Positions 9,457 through 19,046 of a DNA stretch of 64,000 nt are shown here, piece by piece. The position numbers and the translations under genes were made by a program. The stretch comes from Marinobacter psychrophilus (GTDB taxonomy: Bacteria; Pseudomonadota; Gammaproteobacteria; Pseudomonadales; Oleiphilaceae), in NCBI RefSeq assembly GCF_001043175.1, contig NZ_CP011494.1, forward strand, positions 744,001 through 808,000, given 5' to 3'. The notes under the pieces were generated by a model, which was given only the letters and a program-made list of their open reading frames with translations, did not search any database and was not told the origin of the DNA. Each line of letters starts with the position of its first letter. The first letter of the stretch is position 1.

Positions 9457-10269
9457 ATGCGCGTTATTTCCTGTTGCTCTATGGCCTTTATTTTGGTCGC
9501 TTTTTCGTCGATGTGTAACGCTCAGGCCAATTCAGAGCCGGCGCTTCAGGCGTTCAATGCGCAATACGCAGAGTTGCTGGATCGTCACACGACCGTGGGT
9601 GAAAAGGTCTTTATGCAGGCGCGGATGGTCGACTATTCGGGGTTGTCCGGTGATCCGGCGTGGGCAGCGTTGGTTCAGGCCCTAGCCGAGTTCCCGATTG
9701 CAGGCTTGCACACGCAAGATCAAAAAAAAGCCTTTTACCTCAACGCCTACAATATTCTTTCAATGAACATGGTTCAGCAGCATTGGCCATTACAGACGTT
9801 GCGGTCGTTAGGCTCTATGTTGAATCCGGTCTGGGCCCACGATGCCGGTGTCGTGGGTGGCGAAACTGTCACGCTTCGAGCTCTGGAGAACGATGTTTTG
9901 AGGGCGATGGGCGACCCGCGGGTGCATATGGCGATTAATTGCGCCTCCATGAGTTGTCCGGATCTGCGACATGAACCCTACGTCTCTAGTCGTCTCGACA
10001 AGCAACTGGACGACCAATGCGTTCAGTTTTTGAAACAAGACAATAAAGGCATTATTCTAAATAAGCCAGATAACGTACTTCATCTGTCCAGTATTTTCGA
10101 TTGGTTTGAAGGCGATTTTGAACCCTATGGCGGTGTCGAAGCGTTTGTTCGTCATTATCGGCCATATCTCGCTAAGGACCTGACACTTGTGCCCGACATT
10201 CCTTATGACTGGCGTGTCAACGGAGCGCTGAGCGGGCGCGACCTCAGCCGTCTGCGGGCTGACATGTAA
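9457..10269 (+). CDS. DUF547 domain-containing exported protein
   Basis: A 270-residue protein. The ATG at 9457 is preferred because GGAGG precedes it and a signal peptide follows (MRVISCCSMAFILVAFSSMCNAQA); an upstream in-frame ATG lies inside the porin terminator. DUF547 hallmarks are KKAFYLNAYNILSMNMV, the conserved INCASMSCPDLR, and the C-terminal part around FDWFEGDFEPYGGVEAFVRHY. The family is periplasmic and its biochemical role is not established. Nothing in the neighbouring genes points to a pathway. Confidence 0.85.
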   Translation: MRVISCCSMAFILVAFSSMCNAQANSEPALQAFNAQYAELLDRHTTVGEKVFMQARMVDYSGLSGDPAWAALVQALAEFPIAGLHTQDQKKAFYLNAYNILSMNMVQQHWPLQTLRSLGSMLNPVWAHDAGVVGGETVTLRALENDVLRAMGDPRVHMAINCASMSCPDLRHEPYVSSRLDKQLDDQCVQFLKQDNKGIILNKPDNVLHLSSIFDWFEGDFEPYGGVEAFVRHYRPYLAKDLTLVPDIPYDWRVNGALSGRDLSRLRADM

Positions 10270-10334
10270 TCAGGGCCCAATGACAAGTATCTGCCAGTTT
10301 TGGCATGCATTCACCGAGTGGGACAAGCGCATTG

Positions 10335-11225
10335 ATGGCACAAGAGCTGGAAATTAAACTGACCCTGCATCCGCAACAGATTCCGCTGGGATTGGCTTGG
10401 CTGCTAGAGCAGGCGGAAGCTAGCAAGGGCGCGTGCAAACGCCTGGTGAATACTTACTACGACACCCCCGACAATCAACTGAACGTTGAACGTATTGCGC
10501 TGCGCTTGCGTGAAGCTGGCGGGCGCACTATACAAACCCTGAAAACCCAGGGCGAATTTGTCAACGGCGCTCATAATCGCAATGAATGGGAATGGGAGGT
10601 TCCCGGCCCTAATCTGCAACTGGGCTTGCTGGCAAACACACCGCTTGCGGATAACGTGAATCTGGCGCGGCTGGCGCCGGTGTTTGAAACCAACTTTGAG
10701 CGCCAGGTGATTATGTTGGCGGACGATAACGCCGTTATCGAAGTGGCGGTGGATACCGGGGAGATAATCGCTAACGGTCAAAGCCGCGAGCTCTGTGAAG
10801 TTGAATTCGAACTAAAATCCGGCAACCCTGACAACCTGTTGATCTGGGCGCAAAAGCTGGCGCAACACTGCCCGGTGTTTTTGAATCTGGTGAGTAAAGC
10901 CGAGCAGGGTTATTTTCTGGCGGACGCACCAATGGCTCATGCACGTACGGTTGAGAATGCCGGTGAGAGTGCCGGCGAGGTAGCAGCCTCTTTGAACGCG
11001 CTGCTCCAGCGTTTGAGTCAGAGCTGGCTAAAGCAGCAATCTGTAAACATGAGAAGCCTGAACCTGAGCGCACTGGCGCACCTAGCCGCAGGCTGTGCCC
11101 CGAGCCAGGCCTGGTCAGAGCTTGTTGAACAACTGCAAGGCGGAACAACGGTCAGTGATCTGTTACAGCAGCCGCTGTTAGGCCAAATTCAGTTGGCCAT
11201 GCTACAACACATAGCAGGCCAGTAG
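10335..11225 (+). CDS. CYTH domain-containing protein (inorganic triphosphatase-like)
   Basis: A 296-residue protein. The start at 10335 gives MAQELEIKLTL, placing the CYTH signature ExExK (ELEIKL) at the N-terminus as usual. Further tunnel residues are visible: RLVNTYYDTPDNQL, ALRLREAGG, TLKTQGE, CEVEFELKSG and LVSKAEQGY. CYTH proteins hydrolyse inorganic triphosphate or related phosphates with a divalent metal; E. coli YgiF is the nearest well-known relative. The C-terminal 80 or so residues are a helical, CHAD-like remnant at best. The ribosome-binding site is weak. It lies directly before the convergent channel gene. Confidence 0.82.
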   Translation: MAQELEIKLTLHPQQIPLGLAWLLEQAEASKGACKRLVNTYYDTPDNQLNVERIALRLREAGGRTIQTLKTQGEFVNGAHNRNEWEWEVPGPNLQLGLLANTPLADNVNLARLAPVFETNFERQVIMLADDNAVIEVAVDTGEIIANGQSRELCEVEFELKSGNPDNLLIWAQKLAQHCPVFLNLVSKAEQGYFLADAPMAHARTVENAGESAGEVAASLNALLQRLSQSWLKQQSVNMRSLNLSALAHLAAGCAPSQAWSELVEQLQGGTTVSDLLQQPLLGQIQLAMLQHIAGQ

Positions 11226-11263
11226 GGCGCCAATAAAAAACCGAACGGGAAGTTGCGGGTCGC

Positions 11264-12436
11264 TCAGGAATCGGTGCTATTGCTTTCCGGGCTGTTATGC
11301 CACGTTTTCAGAAACGTCCGATAGCGATCAAGAGCTTCTTTCACCACCTCCAGGTCCGGGGTCTCGATGGAACGTACCAACACAATCAGGCCTTTGCCTT
11401 TGATCGGTTGTTTGATCGGTGGCTGGCAAATCACCTCGCCATCGTCGTCTATGTAGGCCAGGGCTGTGCCTATGCTGTGACGAATCAAAGCGCTGACGAT
11501 GTCGGCCCAATTCAGGTCTTCTAACAGAAAATCGTAGCGGTGGGGGTGGTCATGTTCATAGTTGAACATGTCTTCCAGTACTTTCTCCGAGCCGGGTGCC
11601 ACCACCGCGCGCACCATAATTTCCGGGTAGGTGCGCACTGGCCGAATTACCGCACGTATGCCCAGCGCTTTCAATCGCCCACGATTTCTATCGGCCACAC
11701 ACTCTGCGGTGGTTTGGTAGCCCAGGTTGAGTTCACTCAGGCGGTGGACAATGTCGAACGTTATGCTGTCGGAATTGTCGTCGGTTTCCTCGGTGGCCAA
11801 TACCACAATGTGCCGAGCGCTGCCGGCATGAACCGCCTGCAATGCAGACGGGTCAGACCCGGTGCCGTGAAAGTGCACCAGGCCCATATCGGTCAACTCG
11901 GGTGGCAAACCGTCGGGAAACTGGCGGGTGAGCAGCATAATAGGAACGTTTTCATAGCCGGGGTTGGAGCGTATTTGCGACGCAAAGCGCATAAAATACT
12001 GCTCGCCGCCGTGCTGCGGTGTGTTGATGATAACGATGTGCTCTTTCATTTTGTAAACCCAAAGTCCGCGTAGAATACGTTCCCGGCGATAAAACCGGTA
12101 TTCGATGAAGTCACTGATAATCAGCGTGAGCACCGTAATGGCACCTATAAACAGCACGATAATCGTGCTTAAGCGGCCAATCAGGGTTTGCGGCGCGTAA
12201 TCGCCGTAGCCTACGGTCGACACGGTGGTCATGGTAATCCATATCGATTCGAACAGGGTCAGGTCTTCCACCGTCCAAATCACTATAACCTGGAAGATTA
12301 ACAGCCCAATTAACATCGCAAAAAGTGTTTTCATGCGCTTGCGAATCAACCCGCCCATAGGCAGGTGCGATTGAGCGTAGGATTGAGCGTAAGATTGAGA
12401 GTGCTCGGCGTTCAGTGGGCGAAGATTGCGTTGCAT
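11264..12436 (-). CDS. Potassium channel protein with TrkA-N-like domain
   Basis: A 390-residue protein with two transmembrane helices (about 36-55 and 85-110) around a pore loop carrying the K+ selectivity filter TVGYGD. A cytoplasmic NAD-binding regulatory part follows (EHIVIINTPQHGGEQYFMR; RHIVVLATEETDDNSD). It is a homologue of Kch/MthK-type channels. The N-terminus upstream of the first helix contains an SYAQ repeat encoded by a 12-bp tandem repeat, and later ATGs at 12358 or 12334 would remove it. No start has a good ribosome-binding site, so the N-terminus is uncertain. It is divergent from glnE. Confidence 0.85.
   Translation of the reverse strand: MQRNLRPLNAEHSQSYAQSYAQSHLPMGGLIRKRMKTLFAMLIGLLIFQVIVIWTVEDLTLFESIWITMTTVSTVGYGDYAPQTLIGRLSTIIVLFIGAITVLTLIISDFIEYRFYRRERILRGLWVYKMKEHIVIINTPQHGGEQYFMRFASQIRSNPGYENVPIMLLTRQFPDGLPPELTDMGLVHFHGTGSDPSALQAVHAGSARHIVVLATEETDDNSDSITFDIVHRLSELNLGYQTTAECVADRNRGRLKALGIRAVIRPVRTYPEIMVRAVVAPGSEKVLEDMFNYEHDHPHRYDFLLEDLNWADIVSALIRHSIGTALAYIDDDGEVICQPPIKQPIKGKGLIVLVRSIETPDLEVVKEALDRYRTFLKTWHNSPESNSTDS
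12369..12404. repeat. 12-bp tandem repeat, three copies
   Basis: GATTGAGCGTAG, GATTGAGCGTAA and a degenerate GATTGAGAGTGC follow one another directly. In the channel gene they encode repeated Ser-Tyr-Ala-Gln. The repeat lies in the short region between the channel's first membrane helix and the glnE promoter region. Confidence 0.75.
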
Positions 12437-12530
12437 CCGGGCGCTGGTGTCCTGTGAGTTTGATTCGTTATACAGTACCTTTAATAGCGTACTAAACCAA
12501 AAATATAAAAGAGAAACAGAGGTTTGCTTT

Positions 12531-15431
12531 ATGTCTCAGCCCTGGAGCGCACTGCCGCAGGTTTTGGCTGCCGACGTTGCCGGGCGCTGGCCGGGTATTT
12601 TCGCGGACGGCGTGCCTTCCTGGCTCACAGAGTCTGGCGCCGTTACCCACGAGCTACTGGCGGCTGCCATTGCCAACAGTCCTTTTTTGGGCCAAACCCT
12701 GGAGCGGCAACCCGATGCGGTGCGTGAATTACTGGCTTCGCGCTGCCTCAGTAAGCCCACCACCGCCGGTTATCTGCAACAGCGCTGGCTGGAATATCTG
12801 GCACACGTTAGTGACGAGCCGGGCCTGCATCAGGCTTTGCGATGTTTCCGCCGGGAAACCCAGTTTCGCATTATCTGGCGCGATCTACTGCGCCACGCCG
12901 ACCTGGCCGAAACCATGGCCGCCACCAGTGTTTTTGCCGATATTTGCATAGATGGCGCACTTGGCTGGCTTTATGACAGCGCCTGCCAACAGTTCGGTAC
13001 ACCCTGGGGTATTAGCCCGGTCAGCGGCGAAGAGGCACCGCAAAAAATGGTGGTGCTGGGCATGGGCAAACTGGGCGGGCGCGAACTGAACGTGTCTTCC
13101 GACATAGACCTGATATTTGCCTTTGCCAGCAAGGGTGAAACCCGCAACGGACGACGGGCGTCAGACAATCAGCAGTTTTTTGTTCGCCTTGGCCAGCGAT
13201 TGATTCAGGCGTTAGACCAGATAACCTCTGACGGTTTTGTATTCCGGGTAGACATGCGCCTGCGGCCCTATGGCCAGAGTGGCGCCCTGGCCCTGAGCTT
13301 TGCCGCGCTGGAAACCTATTATCAAGACCAGGGTCGCGACTGGGAACGCTACGCTATGGTTAAGGCCCGGGTAGTCGCCGGCGACCAAGAAGCCGGCGTG
13401 GTGCTGATGGAAAGCTTGCGGCCGTTTGTGTATCGCCGCTACGTAGATTTCGGCGCTTTTGAATCCTTGCGCAGTATGAAAGCCATGATTGGCCGCGAGG
13501 TGCGCCGCAAAGGTTTGGAAAACAACATTAAGTTAGGCAGTGGTGGCATCCGCGAAATCGAGTTTGTGGTGCAGGCGTTCCAGCTAATTCGCGGTGGCCG
13601 GGACCGGGAGTTGCAGCAGCGCGAATTACTGCGGGTGCTGAACGAATTTCTGGAGCTGGAACTGCTGCCGCCGCAGGTGATAAACGAGCTGCGGGCGGCC
13701 TACGTATTCCTGCGCAATCTGGAGCGCGCGCTACAGGGCATGGAAGACCAGCAAACCCAGCTATTGCCGGATACCGACCTGGCCCGTGCCCGGGTGGCGC
13801 ATATTATGGGCTATGACAGCTGGCCGCCGTGCCAGCAGCAGCTGGATGAGCACCGGGCGCAGGTGGCTACGCACTTCAGTGATATCATCACCAGTGACGA
13901 CGACGACAGCCCGCAAAACAACCTTGATGAAGGCTGGCAAGAGCTGTGGTTTTGCGAGATGGACGAGCCGACCGCCTTGGCCTGGCTGGTTGAAAAGGGT
14001 TTTGAAGCGCCAGAAGAAACCCTGGCCGCATTAACCAGCCTGCGCTCTAGCCGCACCATAAAATCACTGCAGACCCAGGGCCGAAAACGCCTGCAACAGT
14101 TTATGCCCATGCTGCTGGCCACCCTGACCGAAGTCGAAAATCCGTCCCATACTTTTGGCCGGGTACAGCCTGTAATAGAAGCCATATTACGTCGTACCGC
14201 GTATATAGTTTTGTTATTGGAGAACCCCGGAGCCTGTTCCCAACTGGTGTCCCTGTGCAGTGAAAGCCCCTGGATAGCGCGCGAGCTGGCCGATACGCCG
14301 CTGCTACTGGACGAGCTTTTAAACGCTGGAAGCTTGTATTACCCACCGGCCAAAGCCGAACTGCAGGATGACTTGAACCAACAGATGCTGCGCATTTCTT
14401 ATGACGATCTGGAAGACCAGATGGAGTCTTTGCGGCATTTCCGCAAAGCCCACACCTTGCGGGTGGCGGCTGCTGAAATGAAAGGTACCCTGGCGCTGAT
14501 GAACGTCAGTGATTATCTGACCTGGATTGCCGAGGTGGTGCTGGAACACGTGGTGGATGTTGCTTTTGCCAATTTGGTTAGTCGCCACGGCTATCCGCGG
14601 CGAGCCGATGGTTCAGTATGCGATTCGGATTTTGCGGTGATTGGGTACGGCAAACTAGGCGGTATCGAGCTGGGTTACAGTTCCGATTTAGACTTGGTGT
14701 TTGTCTATAGCGCCGACCCCCAACAAAGCACCGATGGCGACAAGCCTATTGACAACGCGGTCTTCTACACCCGTCTGGGTCAGCGCATTGTGCATATTCT
14801 GAGTACCCAGACACCCTCTGGCCAGCTTTACGATGTCGACATGCGATTGCGTCCGTCTGGCAGCTCAGGCCTGTTGGTAATCACCTTGCAGGCCTTTGAG
14901 AAATACCAACACACTGACGCCTGGACCTGGGAACACCAGGCTTTGGCTCGCGCCCGCGGCATAGCCGGGTGCCCGCGGACTCTGGAAGGTTTTGAACAGA
15001 TCCGCAAGAGCACCCTGTGCCAGCACCGCGACCGTCTGGCGCTGCGCAGCGAAGTAGTGGCAATGCGTGAAAAAATGCGCGCCAGCCTGGCCACCCCCGC
15101 CAGCCGCCGAGCCGAGACGTTCCACGCCAAACAGGACCCGGGTGGCATTGTGGATATCGAGTTTCTGGTGCAATACCTGATGTTGGCCTGGAGCGAGAAA
15201 TACCCCACATTAACCCGCTGGCCAGACAACATTCGCCAAATGGAGGAATTAGGTGAGGCCGGCGTATTGCCCGCAAACGACGTTAAAACATTGCGTGCGG
15301 CTTACATTGCGCTGCGCTCCGCCATTCATCGCCGCACTCTGCAAGATTTGAACAGCCATTTGTCTGGCGATGTTTTTATCGCCGAGCGGGATTTTATCCG
15401 TTCCATCTGGCAGCGAGTCATGATTGAATAA
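12531..15431 (+). CDS. glnE: Bifunctional glutamine synthetase adenylyltransferase/deadenylase
   Basis: A 966-residue protein with the expected tandem architecture. The N-terminal nucleotidyltransferase domain has GMGKLGGRELNVSSDIDLIF near residue 180, a central helical region follows, and the C-terminal copy has GYGKLGGIELGYSSDLDLVF near residue 705. In the family the N-terminal domain deadenylylates and the C-terminal domain adenylylates GlnA, under PII control. The start at 12531 (MSQPWSAL) follows an AGAGG site. Its substrate tyrosine is present in the GlnA encoded at 2.6-4.0 kb. It is followed closely by ilvE, as in Pseudomonas. Confidence 0.97.
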   Translation: MSQPWSALPQVLAADVAGRWPGIFADGVPSWLTESGAVTHELLAAAIANSPFLGQTLERQPDAVRELLASRCLSKPTTAGYLQQRWLEYLAHVSDEPGLHQALRCFRRETQFRIIWRDLLRHADLAETMAATSVFADICIDGALGWLYDSACQQFGTPWGISPVSGEEAPQKMVVLGMGKLGGRELNVSSDIDLIFAFASKGETRNGRRASDNQQFFVRLGQRLIQALDQITSDGFVFRVDMRLRPYGQSGALALSFAALETYYQDQGRDWERYAMVKARVVAGDQEAGVVLMESLRPFVYRRYVDFGAFESLRSMKAMIGREVRRKGLENNIKLGSGGIREIEFVVQAFQLIRGGRDRELQQRELLRVLNEFLELELLPPQVINELRAAYVFLRNLERALQGMEDQQTQLLPDTDLARARVAHIMGYDSWPPCQQQLDEHRAQVATHFSDIITSDDDDSPQNNLDEGWQELWFCEMDEPTALAWLVEKGFEAPEETLAALTSLRSSRTIKSLQTQGRKRLQQFMPMLLATLTEVENPSHTFGRVQPVIEAILRRTAYIVLLLENPGACSQLVSLCSESPWIARELADTPLLLDELLNAGSLYYPPAKAELQDDLNQQMLRISYDDLEDQMESLRHFRKAHTLRVAAAEMKGTLALMNVSDYLTWIAEVVLEHVVDVAFANLVSRHGYPRRADGSVCDSDFAVIGYGKLGGIELGYSSDLDLVFVYSADPQQSTDGDKPIDNAVFYTRLGQRIVHILSTQTPSGQLYDVDMRLRPSGSSGLLVITLQAFEKYQHTDAWTWEHQALARARGIAGCPRTLEGFEQIRKSTLCQHRDRLALRSEVVAMREKMRASLATPASRRAETFHAKQDPGGIVDIEFLVQYLMLAWSEKYPTLTRWPDNIRQMEELGEAGVLPANDVKTLRAAYIALRSAIHRRTLQDLNSHLSGDVFIAERDFIRSIWQRVMIE

Positions 15432-15503
15432 CGGTCAAAACTTTCTTCGGTGATCCTGATAGAATACCGAACTCATAAAATTGTTTTTCTGGAGCAACCT
15501 AGT

Positions 15504-16430
15504 ATGTCGATGGCTGATCGCGATGGTGTTATTTGGCTAGATGGAGAGATGGTGCCCTGGCGCGAAGCCAAGGTGCATGTACTAACCCACACCCTGCATT
15601 ATGGTCTGGGCTGTTTTGAAGGCGTGCGAGCTTACAACACCGCGGAAGGCGCCGCTATTTTCCGCATGAAAGATCACACCGACCGGCTATTCCGTTCAGC
15701 TCACATTCTGAATATGAAAATGCCTTTCAGCAAAGACGAAATCAACGCCGCCCAGTTGTCTGCGGTACGGGACAACAATCTGGACGAAGCCTACCTGCGC
15801 CCAATGGTATTTTATGGCTCCGAAGGTATGGGCCTGCGCGCTGATAACCTGAAAGCGCACGTAATGGTAGCCGCCTGGGAATGGCCGTCTTATATGGCGC
15901 CAGAGGCCAAAGAACTCGGTATCAAGGTACGCACCTCGTCTTATACCCGCCACCACGTGAACATTACCATGTGTAAGGCGAAGGCTAACGGCAACTACAT
16001 TAACTCTATGCTGGCGTTGCAAGAAGCCGTGTCCAGTGGTTGTGAAGAAGCCCTGATGCTGGATAACGAAGGCTATGTGGCCGAAGGCTCTAGCGAGAAC
16101 TTCTTTATTCTTCGCAACGGCGTGCTACATACACCGGAACTGACCTCCTGCCTGGAAGGCATCACCCGCCAGACTATTCTGGACTTCGCCAAAGAACTTA
16201 ACATTGAGGTGAAAGAGCGTCGCATCACCCGCGACGAAGTCTACGTAGCTGAAGAAGCCTTCTTTACCGGTACCGCAGCCGAAGTGTTGCCTGTCCGCGA
16301 GTTAGATGGCCGCGTCATTGGCGCCGGCAAGCGTGGCCCGCTGACCGAAAAACTGCAGACCATGTTCTTTGATGCCGTGAAGGGCAGGTCGGCCAAGCAT
16401 ATGGACTGGTTGTCAGTCGTTAAGAGCTGA
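15504..16430 (+). CDS. ilvE: Branched-chain amino acid aminotransferase
   Basis: A 308-residue fold-type IV PLP aminotransferase that performs the last step of Leu, Ile and Val synthesis. The ATG at 15504 follows GGAG. Motifs: HYGLGCFEGVRAY at the N-terminus, AKANGNYINSMLALQEA (the Lys here is the Schiff-base region), EGSSENFFI, and TGTAAEVLPV near the end. Length fits E. coli IlvE. The gene begins 72 bases after glnE. A hairpin without a T-run lies in the gap after the stop, so the terminator is unclear. Confidence 0.96.
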   Translation: MSMADRDGVIWLDGEMVPWREAKVHVLTHTLHYGLGCFEGVRAYNTAEGAAIFRMKDHTDRLFRSAHILNMKMPFSKDEINAAQLSAVRDNNLDEAYLRPMVFYGSEGMGLRADNLKAHVMVAAWEWPSYMAPEAKELGIKVRTSSYTRHHVNITMCKAKANGNYINSMLALQEAVSSGCEEALMLDNEGYVAEGSSENFFILRNGVLHTPELTSCLEGITRQTILDFAKELNIEVKERRITRDEVYVAEEAFFTGTAAEVLPVRELDGRVIGAGKRGPLTEKLQTMFFDAVKGRSAKHMDWLSVVKS

Positions 16431-16508
16431 AAACCTAAAGTGCAAAAGCCGCTGTGCGTTGTGCACTGTGGCTTGCTGTTCTAATGATTGATTTTGCAGG
16501 TGTAGGAA

Positions 16509-16913
16509 ATGGTAGATGTCATAAAGGTCCCGGTTTCTTTTGGCGAGGTTCTCGACAAGATCACAATTCTTGAAATTAAGTCGGAACGCATCAAAGATGA
16601 CGCGAAGCTTAAAAACGTCAAGTTGGAACTGAACGAGCTAAACGCAACATGGACCGATGCAGTCAGCGACCAGAGCGCCATCGCGCAACTGCGGCAGCAA
16701 CTCAAGGCGGTCAATGAAGAGCTTTGGGTGATTGAAGACGATATTCGCGACCAGGAGGCCGACCAGAATTTTGGTGCCCGTTTTATTGAATTGGCACGGG
16801 CGGTTTATGTCACCAACGATAAGCGCGCGTTTTTGAAAAAAGACATCAACCTGGCGCTGGGATCGCGCTTTGTTGAAGAAAAGTCCTATCAGGATTACAC
16901 CGCCCGCAAGTAA
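16509..16913 (+). CDS. DUF6165 family protein
   Basis: A 134-residue soluble protein (MVDVIKVPVSFGEVLDKITILEIKSERI) with a helical, charge-rich, coiled-coil-like middle section. A GGAA site precedes the ATG. It resembles DUF6165, a small family of unknown function often found at the edge of lipopolysaccharide gene regions. Here it sits at the left boundary of the surface-polysaccharide region and is convergent with the GT9 gene, with 28 bases between their stops. I cannot assign a reaction. Confidence 0.7.
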   Translation: MVDVIKVPVSFGEVLDKITILEIKSERIKDDAKLKNVKLELNELNATWTDAVSDQSAIAQLRQQLKAVNEELWVIEDDIRDQEADQNFGARFIELARAVYVTNDKRAFLKKDINLALGSRFVEEKSYQDYTARK

Positions 16914-16941
16914 TTGCTTCTCTCCACAGTCACGCCCGGAG

Positions 16942-18021
16942 TCAGGCCCCGCGTTCTGGCTCCGGTCGCTTTGCCTGTGTCCACTTGTCCAACATGTCAG
17001 TGGCGTCTGTCACTTTAATCAACTCCATGGCGCCTTCAAACTCTGCTTTTGTGCCCCAGCGAGCGTCAGTGACTGTTTTTCCGGTGAACTTCTGCAACGC
17101 CTCCGGGTAACGATTAACGCACCAGGCTAACGAATTATAGGGCCCCGAGCGTAATGGGTTGCTTGCGGCGAACAGTCCCAGAACATCGGTACCCATGGCG
17201 CTGGCAATGTGGCCCGGCCCGGTATCCGGTGCGACCACGATATCGGCCCGTTTTAGAATGGCAGTAAGCTGCTTCAGAGTGTCCTTGCCACAGATATTAA
17301 CCGCTGTTTCTTGCATTGCCTGCGCAATAGTCTCGCAATACGCGATCTCAAAAGGTGCAGGGCTGCCCACTAGCGTTACTTGCATGTGATGCTGGCGAAT
17401 CGCATAATCCGCCAGCTGCGCGTAGCGCTCGGCCGGCCAGTTTCGTAATTTGTGACTGGCGCAGGGGCTGATGACCATGTTCGCGCGATCGTGCGCTAAA
17501 TGAGCGTCGGCAAAGGCGGTATCGCTATCGGTCAACGGAATTTTCCAGCGCGGGGGAGCTGGCTTCAGCCCTAAGGGTTCAAGAAAGCTGGCCAGGCAGT
17601 CGCGCACGTGTTGTTGCTTTGCCGGGGCAATACGGCGGTTGATGAACAAACTGTGCAAGTCTTTACTGCGAGCTTTGTCGTAGCCGATGTTGATCTTCGC
17701 AGGTATCAGAGCTGCAGCCAAATTTGCCCTCAAAGCCACCTGCATATGCAAGAGTGCATCAAACTGACGGCCTTTCATTTTCACCCGCAAGTCAGAATAA
17801 ACCTGGCGGCCAGCTTTTTTGTCAAAGATGATGAGCTCAACGCCGGGTAAATCGCCAATTAGCCGAGCTTCAATTTTACCAATAACCCATGTGATTCGGA
17901 TACCCGGAATTTGCTCTTGCAGGCTAAGGACGACAGGGATGATATGGGTTACGTCGCCGATGGCGGATAAGCGCAGAATACAGATTGAGTTCAGGTTGTT
18001 GGGACGCGGTTGCTTGTTCAA
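16942..18021 (-). CDS. Glycosyltransferase family 9 (heptosyltransferase-like)
   Basis: A 359-residue GT9 protein like WaaC/WaaF, which add ADP-heptose to the lipopolysaccharide inner core on the cytoplasmic face. Motifs: RLSAIGDVTHIIPV at the N-terminus, the nucleotide-binding APDTGPGHIASAMG near residue 275, and FAASNPLRSGPY. The start codon appears to be TTG at 18021 with GGACAG a few bases upstream; no ATG lies nearby in frame. Which heptose position it serves cannot be read. It is divergent from the KdkA gene. Confidence 0.85.
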   Translation of the reverse strand: MNKQPRPNNLNSICILRLSAIGDVTHIIPVVLSLQEQIPGIRITWVIGKIEARLIGDLPGVELIIFDKKAGRQVYSDLRVKMKGRQFDALLHMQVALRANLAAALIPAKINIGYDKARSKDLHSLFINRRIAPAKQQHVRDCLASFLEPLGLKPAPPRWKIPLTDSDTAFADAHLAHDRANMVISPCASHKLRNWPAERYAQLADYAIRQHHMQVTLVGSPAPFEIAYCETIAQAMQETAVNICGKDTLKQLTAILKRADIVVAPDTGPGHIASAMGTDVLGLFAASNPLRSGPYNSLAWCVNRYPEALQKFTGKTVTDARWGTKAEFEGAMELIKVTDATDMLDKWTQAKRPEPERGA

Positions 18022-18151
18022 GTTACTGTCCGTTGTTATTCTTTAACAGGCGGTTGTAGTGCCGAGGGGAGAGCGTTGGTAAACTACCCGTATTCTAACG
18101 CACTCCCCTGCCAAGGTCTTGCGATCTCCGGTAAACCTATACTGGGTATTT

Positions 18152-18874
18152 ATGGTTATGGTGTCAGTACTCCGCGCCCCAGGTTGCGAAAACATTGATG
18201 AGAAGTGGTTTGCGCCGATGTACTGGGGCGAGAAAGCCGTGCCTGTGTCGGGTGGAGGCCGTGGTAGCGCGTGGTTTGTTCGCTCACCCAATGGACCGCT
18301 TGTCCTAAGGCATTACCGGCGGGGCGGACAGGCAGCTCTGATCTCTGTGCGACGGTACTTCTATGCAGGTTACGACAATGCACGATCATTCGCCGAGTTT
18401 CGGTTACTTAACGAGTTGCATGATAAAGGGCTCCCCGTGCCCAAGCCGGTCGCGGCGCTAGTCACACGCCATGGCATACTTTTTTATGAAGCGGCAATTC
18501 TGATCGAAAGAATTGAGGGGGCACTACCCTTGCAGGAGCATCCGAAGCTGAGCGAAAAAGATCTCTGGTGCCGGGTTGGGCAGGCTATAGCGCGGTTTCA
18601 CTGCGCAGGGTTGGACCATGTGGATCTTAACTGCGACAACATTCTGGTGAGGGATGATCAGGTATTCCTTATCGACTTTGACCGATGCAAGTTGCATACC
18701 GAAGCGACATTCTTTAACAGTTGGCGGGCGAGCAATTTGAAACGTTTGCGTCGTTCGGTAGAGAAGCGCTGCTCACAGATTCCTGAAGCTCGGCTAAACA
18801 CTTTGTGGGATGGGCTTATAGCCGGCTATCAACAAGCTATAAACCCTGGGCAATTGAGAAACCCGCAGGGTTAA
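18152..18874 (+). CDS. kdkA: 3-deoxy-D-manno-octulosonic acid kinase (KdkA)
   Basis: A protein of about 240 residues with the KdkA/WaaP kinase fold. Glycine-rich loop GRGSAWFV, then LRHYRRGG, FAEFRLLNELHDKGLPVPKP, catalytic VDLNCDNILV and metal-binding FLIDFDRCK. KdkA phosphorylates Kdo at position 4 in single-Kdo inner cores, as in Haemophilus and Vibrio. The start is uncertain: ATGs at 18119, 18152 and 18158 are all in frame, none with a strong ribosome-binding site. It is consistent with the waaA gene at 36.7 kb. Confidence 0.88.
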   Translation: MVMVSVLRAPGCENIDEKWFAPMYWGEKAVPVSGGGRGSAWFVRSPNGPLVLRHYRRGGQAALISVRRYFYAGYDNARSFAEFRLLNELHDKGLPVPKPVAALVTRHGILFYEAAILIERIEGALPLQEHPKLSEKDLWCRVGQAIARFHCAGLDHVDLNCDNILVRDDQVFLIDFDRCKLHTEATFFNSWRASNLKRLRRSVEKRCSQIPEARLNTLWDGLIAGYQQAINPGQLRNPQG

Positions 18875-19046
18875 TAGCCAACATAAAATTGATCGAAGAA
18901 CTCTAGGCAGCTATTTGGGTATACCGTCGAAACCATCCCGCAGTATGATGAAATGCTCAGTTAAAACTCTCTCAATACCTTCCGGAAGTATGTTGCAAAA
19001 AAATCGCACATCACTTGAACATTAAAACGCGCAGAAAAGAATATCA

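Noticed and set aside
16431..16508. Hairpin after ilvE as a terminator
   Set aside because: The AAGCC/GGCTT stem is imperfect and no T-run follows it.
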